Source: Alteromonadaceae bacterium XY-R5
GTDB lineage: Bacteria; Pseudomonadota; Gammaproteobacteria; Enterobacterales; Alteromonadaceae
Assembly (NCBI GenBank): GCA_001660395.1
Contig: LXWE01000002.1
Span: 930,001 to 994,000 of the forward strand
DNA: 64,000 nt
Reading direction: 5' to 3'
The translations under genes were made by a program, and so were the position numbers. The first letter of the stretch is position 1; every line of letters begins with the position of its first letter. Of the stretch, positions 58,402 through 64,000 are shown in pieces. The notes beneath the pieces are model-generated. The model saw only the letters and a program-made list of their open reading frames with translations. It did no database searches and was not told where the DNA came from.

Positions 58402-60378
58402 ATGAAAGGATTTTCTAAGTTTAACGTCCCGGTTATCGCTCCCGAAGGATTCGAGCATGAGCCGGATGCCACCTCTGGCTTTTGGCACCATCAGCCGAAA
58501 AACACCTTGCCGCCCTATGACTTTATTTCTCCTTATTCACGTCACAAAGTGTTACCTACCCCCGGAGTAGAAAAGCGCAATGCCTGGATCATTGGTGGTG
58601 GTATTGGCGGTTTGGCTGCGGCCTTTTATTTGATCCGTGACGGTCATATGCCTGCAGAAAATATCACCATTTTAGAAGAAATGTCGCTGGCCGGTGGTTC
58701 CATGGATGGCTCGGGTAATCCAGAAGACGGTTATATGATCCGCGGCGGCCGTGAGATGAACTGGAACTACGATACCCTGTGGGATCTGTTTCAGGAAATC
58801 CCTGCGGCAGAATTACCCGAAGGCTATTCGATGTTGGATGAATACCGTTTAATTAACGATAACGATCCTAACTATTCGAAATCCCGCCTAATGCATAAGT
58901 GCGGCCAGCTGCTGGATTTTAGTGACTTTGGTTTAAGCAAAGCCCAGCAGTGGGAAATGATCCGTCTGATGCTAAAACGCAAAGAAGACTTAGACGATAT
59001 TGCCATCGACGAGTATTTCAGTGCAGGCTTTTTAGCCAGTAATTTTTGGGCCCTGTTTCGCACCATGTTTGCCTTTAAAAACTGCCATAGCCTGTTAGAA
59101 GTGAAACTCTACATGCACCGTTTTATCGACTCCATTGATGGTTTTGGTGATATGTCGGTGATAGTGTTCCCGAAATACAACCAGTACGACACCTTTATCA
59201 AACCCCTGACGACCTACCTGCAAAACAAAGGGGTGAAGTTTCAGTTCGACACCCAGGTTGACGATGTGGATATGGTCTTTACCGGCGATAGCAAAACAGT
59301 CACAGGTATTCACGCCAGGGTGGCGGGAGAAAACCAGTACATCGAATTAGGTAAAGACGATTTGGTGTTTGCGTTGACAGGCTCGATGACGGAAAACACG
59401 GCGTACGGCGATATGCATACTGTGCCGCAACTTACTTGTTCACACCATGAGCCGGGCGACAACAGTGGCTGGAATTTGTGGAAGAACCTGGCGAAGAAAT
59501 CCCCTGTGTTTGGTAAGCCAGAAAAATTCTACGGCGATGTGGAAAAGTCCATTTGGGAATCGGCCACCTTAACCTGCAAGCCTTCGCCTTTGGTGGATAA
59601 ACTCAAAGAATTGGCGGTCAACGATCCTTATTCAGGTCGTACCGTCACAGGCGGCATTATTACCTTTACGGATTCTAACTGGTTACTCAGCGTGACCTGC
59701 AACCGTCAGCCACATTTCCCGGATCAGCCTGAGGATACCCTGGTGCTGTGGGTGTATGGCTTGCTAATGGATCAAAAGGGCAACAAAGTGGTGAAAACCA
59801 TGCCTGAGTGTACCGGTGCAGAGATCATGACAGAGTTGTGTTATCACCTGGGATTATCTGACCAGCTAGACACCATTTTAGCCAATACCAAGGTACGTTT
59901 GGCCTTGATGCCATACATTACTGCGCAATTTATGACTCGCGCCAAAGGTGACAGACCCCGTCCAGTGCCAGAAGGTTGTACCAACCTGGGCTTGATTGGA
60001 CAGTTTGTCGAGACTCGTAACGACATCATTTTCACTATGGAGGCGTCTATTCGTACTGCCCGTATTGGCGTCTACAAGTTGTTGAATATACCCAAGCAGG
60101 TGCCGGACATTAGCCCCACCCAATACGATATTCGTAACCTGATCAAAGGCGCGCGGGCGCTGAATAGCGGTAAGCCGTTTGTGGGCGAGCGTTTGTTGCA
60201 TCGTTTATTGGATAAAACCTACTTCGCGCACATTTTGCCGCCGCTGCCTGAATCGGAAAGTTCTAAGCTGCAAGCTTTTGAGCAGGAACTCGCCGAGTGG
60301 TTGGGTAAGGGCAGTAGCCTTTATCATAAGACGGGGGAGTGGTTGCATAACCTGCGTAAGCACCTCTCAGGTAAATGA
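58402..60378 (+). CDS. ohyA: Oleate hydratase (myosin-cross-reactive-antigen family)
   Basis: FAD-dependent enzyme adding water to the cis-9 double bond of oleate and similar fatty acids, giving hydroxy fatty acids. The 658-residue protein has the dinucleotide-binding motif IIGGGIGGLAAAFYLI (about 63-78) and the active-site loop RGGREMNW with catalytic Glu118, the counterpart of Glu122 in the Elizabethkingia enzyme. Its place after psrA-fadE suggests handling of free unsaturated fatty acids, either detoxification or entry to degradation. Confidence 0.94.
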   Translation: MKGFSKFNVPVIAPEGFEHEPDATSGFWHHQPKNTLPPYDFISPYSRHKVLPTPGVEKRNAWIIGGGIGGLAAAFYLIRDGHMPAENITILEEMSLAGGSMDGSGNPEDGYMIRGGREMNWNYDTLWDLFQEIPAAELPEGYSMLDEYRLINDNDPNYSKSRLMHKCGQLLDFSDFGLSKAQQWEMIRLMLKRKEDLDDIAIDEYFSAGFLASNFWALFRTMFAFKNCHSLLEVKLYMHRFIDSIDGFGDMSVIVFPKYNQYDTFIKPLTTYLQNKGVKFQFDTQVDDVDMVFTGDSKTVTGIHARVAGENQYIELGKDDLVFALTGSMTENTAYGDMHTVPQLTCSHHEPGDNSGWNLWKNLAKKSPVFGKPEKFYGDVEKSIWESATLTCKPSPLVDKLKELAVNDPYSGRTVTGGIITFTDSNWLLSVTCNRQPHFPDQPEDTLVLWVYGLLMDQKGNKVVKTMPECTGAEIMTELCYHLGLSDQLDTILANTKVRLALMPYITAQFMTRAKGDRPRPVPEGCTNLGLIGQFVETRNDIIFTMEASIRTARIGVYKLLNIPKQVPDISPTQYDIRNLIKGARALNSGKPFVGERLLHRLLDKTYFAHILPPLPESESSKLQAFEQELAEWLGKGSSLYHKTGEWLHNLRKHLSGK

Positions 60379-60408
60379 CAAACAACGGTAGTATGTCGAT
60401 AAAACAAA

Positions 60409-60631
60409 GGCCGCGTTATGCGGCCTCAAAGTGATGATAAAGTCCCTGTTTTTAAGACTTATTACTCTGCAGGGTGTTTACAAACGTCACGAGCGAATAA
60501 AGTTCTAGGCAAAAGCCGTTGAAAAACCGGAGTTTACACGGAGTAAATGAGGATTTTGAAAAGGCTTTTACCAACGAAATTTCGAGCGCAGTAGTTTGTC
60601 AACAGTCTGAGGCCGCATATGCGGCCTTTTT
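60409..60631. mobile_element. MITE-like element with 12-bp inverted ends, sitting on a duplicated terminator stem
   Basis: TATGCGGCCTCA (60417-60428) and TGAGGCCGCATA (60608-60619) are perfect inverted repeats about 200 bp apart. Inside, two 27-base arms (60511-60537 and 60543-60569; 19 of 27 pair) form a long imperfect hairpin around five bases. The outer GGCCGC/GCGGCC stem occurs at both ends (60409-60425 and 60611-60626), but only the right copy has a T tail. No open frame of note. No transposase; a non-autonomous element or a REP-like repeat is inferred. Confidence 0.5.
60611..60631 (+). terminator. Terminator downstream of ohyA
   Basis: A perfect 16-bp palindrome (GGCCGCAT and its complement) is followed by five T residues on the plus strand. 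It faces the end of puuD, 11 bp away. Confidence 0.7.
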
Positions 60632-60641
60632 GCTTTTGTGA

Positions 60642-61865
60642 CTAAGGTTGCTGTCCCCATTGGGCCAGCAACTGACGTTCATCTTCTGTCATGGCGGTTT
60701 TGTTTAAAAACGGCATGTCTTTGGTTACTGAAGAACGATACACCACACGATCCTTGTGCTGTTCAATTTCAGCCCAGCTATCCAGCTTGATGCCAAGAGG
60801 GGCGGTTGGGAACATATTGTCGGTTGGCGTGGCCGAATGACACCCAGCACAATGTTTGGCGATCAAACCCTGAACTTGCACCTGCGTCACCAACACGGGG
60901 TGGGCCTGCGTTTCGGTGGTATGCAACTCGCCAGCTACTGATTCATTGGTAGTCACTGCAGGGGCTTTTGGCCAGGAAATCCAAAGTGCTAATAAACACA
61001 TGGCGATACAGCCAGAAATCAGCACTGACGGTTTGTTTTTACCTGTGTGTTTAAGGTTAAAGTAATGGCGGATCCAGGCGGCAATCACGCTGATGCCAAT
61101 TAACACCAGATAGTTATATTGGTGCTGATAGGTCATGGCGTAGTGGTTGCTGATCATAATAAACAGCAGCGGCAGGGTCAGGTAGTTGTTATGTACCGAA
61201 CGCAATTTCGCGCCAGCACCCCAGCTTGGATCGATGTCCTGCTTGTTGGCCACCGCGTTTACCATTTTGCGCTGGTTTGGAATGATGTTGGAAAACACAT
61301 TGCCAGCCATGATGGTGCCGATTAGCGCGCCTACATGAATGTAAGCGGCACGGCCACTAAACCAGTGACAGGCCAGATAGCTGGCGATACACAAGAAGGC
61401 AAAAAAGAACACAGCAAACAGTATCGGCGATTTCGCCAGTGGACTTCTGCAAGCCCCTTCATAAATGGCCAAACCACCGAAGATAAAGCCTAAGCCCATT
61501 AAAATCGCCTGGGTGGGGCTTAACGCCATCACGCTGGGGTCAATCAGGTAAGCAGACGCGCCAAAGTAATAAATCAGCACCAGCAGGGCGAAACCGCTCA
61601 TCCAGGTGGTATAGGCTTCCCATTTAAACCAGTGTAAGGGTTCTGGGATAGTTTCAGGGCCATAAGTGTATTTGGCTACTTCATAAAAGCCGCCACCATG
61701 CACCGCCCACAAATCCCCTTTAATGCCTTTGTCTTTTTTCCACTGGGGCGGGGTGTTGAGGTTATTGTCTAACCAGATAAAGTAAAACGAGGCGCCAATC
61801 CAGGCGACGCCCGCAATGACGTGAAACCAGCGCACAAACAGGCTGAGCCATTCAAACCACGGCAT
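60642..61865 (-). CDS. puuD: Membrane urate hydroxylase with cytochrome c domain
   Basis: Inner-membrane enzyme that oxidises urate to 5-hydroxyisourate, passing electrons to its own cytochrome c domain rather than directly to oxygen. The 407-residue protein has about eight or nine membrane helices (WFHVIAGVAWIGASFYFIWLD at the N-terminus is diagnostic) and a C-terminal heme site CAGCH from Cys339. It is the last gene of a minus-strand purine group and would feed a c-type cytochrome pool and so possibly the cbb3 oxidase. GGAAG lies upstream of the ATG. Confidence 0.92.
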   Translation of the reverse strand: MPWFEWLSLFVRWFHVIAGVAWIGASFYFIWLDNNLNTPPQWKKDKGIKGDLWAVHGGGFYEVAKYTYGPETIPEPLHWFKWEAYTTWMSGFALLVLIYYFGASAYLIDPSVMALSPTQAILMGLGFIFGGLAIYEGACRSPLAKSPILFAVFFFAFLCIASYLACHWFSGRAAYIHVGALIGTIMAGNVFSNIIPNQRKMVNAVANKQDIDPSWGAGAKLRSVHNNYLTLPLLFIMISNHYAMTYQHQYNYLVLIGISVIAAWIRHYFNLKHTGKNKPSVLISGCIAMCLLALWISWPKAPAVTTNESVAGELHTTETQAHPVLVTQVQVQGLIAKHCAGCHSATPTDNMFPTAPLGIKLDSWAEIEQHKDRVVYRSSVTKDMPFLNKTAMTEDERQLLAQWGQQP

Positions 61866-61968
61866 GAAACTTCCTTCTTATGTTGTTCTTGTTGCTAAAG
61901 TAAAAAGGCAAGTCAGCGGGTTTATTAGGATAAGTGGGTCGTGCCCAGGTGCTGATCTTGCCGGGTAT

Positions 61969-63261
61969 TTATTGTTTTTGGTAAACCTCTTTTCCGGCCA
62001 CCCAGGTAGATTGAGTGGCTCTGTCGTCACCTAACATGGTCAGGGCGAAAATAATGTCTTCTGGGGCAGCATTTTCGGTTAGGCGTAACTGGGTTAGCTC
62101 ATCGAAACGGTAGTCTAACACCACGAAATCCGCGTCTGTGCCAGGATTCAGGTTGCCGACGCTGTGTTCTAACTGCAGCGCACAGGCAGCACCCTGGGTC
62201 ATCATATATAAGCCGGATAACGGCGATAAATTGGTGCCTTTAAGCTGACAAATTTTGTATGCCTCACCCAAAGTACGCAGCATATTAAAACTGGTGCCAC
62301 CGCCTACGTCTGTGGCCAGGGTCATGTTAATGTCCAATTCGCGGGCTTTGGCTAAATCAAACAAACCGCTGCCTAAAAACAGGTTCGAGGTTGGGCAAAA
62401 GGCGATGCTGGCACCTGTGTCCTTGATGCGTTGCCATTCGTCTTCTTCCAAATGCACACAATGGCCAAATACTGCACGCGGACGTACCATATGGTAATGG
62501 TCGTACACATCCAGATAGTGTTTGGCTTGCGGGTACAGGGATTTCACCCACTCAATTTCCTGCTTGTTTTCCGACAGGTGCGTCTGGATAAAGATGTCCG
62601 GATAAGCCCTGGCCAGTTCACCCAAACGCTGCATTTGCGCTTCGGTACTGGTTGGGGCAAAACGTGGGGTCAGGGCGTATTTTAAACGGCCGTTGTTATG
62701 CCAGGCTTCAATTAGCGCTTTACTGTCTTCGTAGGCGCTGTCGGGGCAATCCTGTAACCAGTCCGGGCAGTTTCTGTCCATGCACACTTTACCCGCCGCT
62801 AACAGCATATTGCGGGCTTTGGCGGCGCGAAACAGGGCATCGGTAGCCACTTTATGCACGCTGGAATACACCAGTGCGGTGGTGGTGCCGTTTTTCAGTA
62901 ACTGTTGCAAAAAGATCTCGGCGATGGCAGCAGCGTACTCGCCATCGGCGAATTTGGCTTCAATGGGAAAGGTGTAGTTTTCCAGCCAGCTTAAAAGCTG
63001 TTCACCGTAGCAGGCCAGCATTTCCGTTTGCGGAAAATGCATATGGCTGTCAATCAGGCCTGGGATGATCAGCTTGCCGGAATAATCCATATGCTTAGCC
63101 TGCCCATAGCGAGGCAGCAGTTCTGCGGCCGAACCTATGTCGAGGATTTTATCGTTTTCAAGTACCAGCAGGCCGTCGGCAAAATAGCTAAGATCCGTAT
63201 CCGGTGACTGGGTTTTGTTAGCAAAGTGCAGCAAGCTGGCACGTAGCGTGGTGATGCTCAT
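61969..63261 (-). CDS. guaD: Guanine deaminase
   Basis: Zinc amidohydrolase turning guanine into xanthine and ammonia. The 430-residue protein has the metal motif DSHMHFPQTEM, HLSENKQEIEWV, a histidine in FGHCVHLEEDEW and the metal aspartate in LATDVGGGTSFNML, all typical of GuaD. It lies nine bases behind uraH, with 103 bp to puuD. No xanthine dehydrogenase is in the window, so the link from xanthine to urate is supplied elsewhere. Confidence 0.94.
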   Translation of the reverse strand: MSITTLRASLLHFANKTQSPDTDLSYFADGLLVLENDKILDIGSAAELLPRYGQAKHMDYSGKLIIPGLIDSHMHFPQTEMLACYGEQLLSWLENYTFPIEAKFADGEYAAAIAEIFLQQLLKNGTTTALVYSSVHKVATDALFRAAKARNMLLAAGKVCMDRNCPDWLQDCPDSAYEDSKALIEAWHNNGRLKYALTPRFAPTSTEAQMQRLGELARAYPDIFIQTHLSENKQEIEWVKSLYPQAKHYLDVYDHYHMVRPRAVFGHCVHLEEDEWQRIKDTGASIAFCPTSNLFLGSGLFDLAKARELDINMTLATDVGGGTSFNMLRTLGEAYKICQLKGTNLSPLSGLYMMTQGAACALQLEHSVGNLNPGTDADFVVLDYRFDELTQLRLTENAAPEDIIFALTMLGDDRATQSTWVAGKEVYQKQ

Positions 63262-63270
63262 AGTATCTCG

Positions 63271-63594
63271 TTAACTTCCACGGTAACTGCTAAAGCCGTA
63301 AGGCGAGATCAGCAGGGGAATATGGTAATGGCCGCCACTGGCTTCCATTTCAAAGTGAATATCGACAAAAGGATACAGCCCTTTGCCATGGTGTTGGGTC
63401 AGATAAGCGCCTGTATCAAAACGCAGTTGGTAAATGCCAGGCGTAAGGGAAATATCTCCCCATTGTTTGCAGCGGCCGTCGCTGTCGGTTTCCGCCCTGG
63501 CCACGTCGCCATTGGGGCAGGTTAAGGTCAGGGCCATCTGCGCAGCAGGTTTGCCTGTGGTGGTATCAAGCACATGGCTGGAAAGTGACAACAT
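63271..63594 (-). CDS. uraH: 5-hydroxyisourate hydrolase (transthyretin-like)
   Basis: Hydrolyses 5-hydroxyisourate to OHCU. The 107-residue protein starts with SSHVLDTTTGKPAAQM and ends in the signature SPYGFSSYRGS. It lies 11 bases after uraD and nine before guaD, consistent with one operon. No signal peptide, so cytosolic. Confidence 0.95.
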   Translation of the reverse strand: MLSLSSHVLDTTTGKPAAQMALTLTCPNGDVARAETDSDGRCKQWGDISLTPGIYQLRFDTGAYLTQHHGKGLYPFVDIHFEMEASGGHYHIPLLISPYGFSSYRGS

Positions 63595-63605
63595 AGTAAA
63601 TATCC

Positions 63606-64000
63606 TTATTCAGCGGCTGCCAGGCCTTTATTCAGGCGTAGCAGGGTAATCTTAATTTGTTCACCGGCGGCAATCTGCAGCTCTTGGTCACGGGCGTTAT
63701 CTATGCGTGCTTTTAAGGCGTTGAGCATAGTCTCGGCACTGAGTCCGGTGGCGCAGATGATAAAAATAAAGCCGTTTTTTTTCAGGTAGGCGTGATTCAG
63801 TTCGCTCAGTGCCTGAAGGGTTTGCTCTGATGCCACTGCCGTGCCTGACTGCTCACCACTGGCCATGGCTTTGGTGTTGGCAAACTTTGCCCGCAACGAA
63901 TCCACATCGCCAATCATAGGGTGGGCGGTAAAGGCTTCCAGATAATCCTCTTCGGCCATGCTATCCCATAAGGTCTGAGCGGTTTTGAGCAGACTGTCCT
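63606..64000 (-). CDS. uraD: OHCU decarboxylase, N-terminus cut by window edge
   Basis: Converts OHCU to S-allantoin. The readable frame continues to the window edge (DSLLKTAQTLWDSMAEEDYLEAF), so the true start is outside and the internal ATG at 63959 is not the start. The catalytic His is in AHPMIGD, and the C-terminal block FIFIICATGLSAETMLNALKARIDN is the family signature. It is upstream in the same transcript as uraH and guaD. Confidence 0.92.
   Translation of the reverse strand, partial: DSLLKTAQTLWDSMAEEDYLEAFTAHPMIGDVDSLRAKFANTKAMASGEQSGTAVASEQTLQALSELNHAYLKKNGFIFIICATGLSAETMLNALKARIDNARDQELQIAAGEQIKITLLRLNKGLAAAE

Overview
The window is 64 kb of ordinary chromosome from a Gram-negative, marine-type gammaproteobacterium. 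The gene families point to the Alteromonadales: a cbb3 oxidase cluster linked to an FNR regulator, PsrA next to FadE, lipoproteins with clear lipoboxes, and short AT-rich intergenic regions with strong hairpin terminators. No species can be named from this evidence. I see no rRNA, tRNA, CRISPR array, prophage or insertion sequence with a transposase.

Layout. 1-9.1 kb is central carbon and glycogen metabolism: a cut gapA on the minus strand, then malQ, glgB, glgX and gnd on the plus strand. 9.2-12.8 kb is an inorganic-carbon module: an OxyR-type LysR regulator divergent from a beta-carbonic anhydrase and a SulP transporter. 12.9-22.7 kb is mixed housekeeping: rimO, a VOC protein, a CE2-type esterase lipoprotein, a beta-propeller protein, a DUF2238/isochorismatase-like/ZIP operon, sixA and cysK. 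22.8-29.3 kb is the least understood part: a MoxR ATPase and VWA pair, an RDD membrane protein, two small genes of unknown function, a PEGA-domain protein and a lipoprotein. 29.4-32.5 kb holds a patatin-like phospholipase, ttcA and uspE. 32.7-37.9 kb is a tripartite-type RND efflux pair with its own TetR repressor and a clear operator. 38-45.7 kb is fnr plus the whole cbb3 oxidase set (ccoNOQP, fixH, ccoI, ccoS and a TauE/SafE-like gene), all on the minus strand. 45.9-49.1 kb has an unknown membrane-anchored protein, two complementary bacterioferritin subunits and a KefB-like antiporter. 49.3-54.8 kb is a giant hybrid histidine kinase overlapping a response-regulator diguanylate cyclase. 55-60.4 kb is fatty-acid metabolism: psrA, fadE and oleate hydratase. 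60.6-64 kb is purine catabolism (puuD, guaD, uraH and a cut uraD).

How the parts work together. Several regulators sit beside a recognisable site for themselves: the TetR repressor (operator between -35 and -10 of the efflux operon), PsrA (a perfect palindrome at its own promoter), FNR (a perfect FNR box in front of ccoN) and the OxyR-like protein (an ATAG-N7-CTAT site upstream of the carbonic anhydrase gene). The purine genes give a route from guanine to xanthine and from urate to allantoin. PuuD feeds electrons to cytochrome c and hence plausibly to the cbb3 oxidase.

No wholly new system is obvious. The best candidates for a second look are the MoxR-VWA-RDD locus, the OxyR-like regulator whose peroxide-sensing cysteine is a histidine, the two bacterioferritins with split heme and ferroxidase functions, the terminator placed directly on the fixH start, and a roughly 200-bp element with 12-bp perfect inverted ends between ohyA and puuD.
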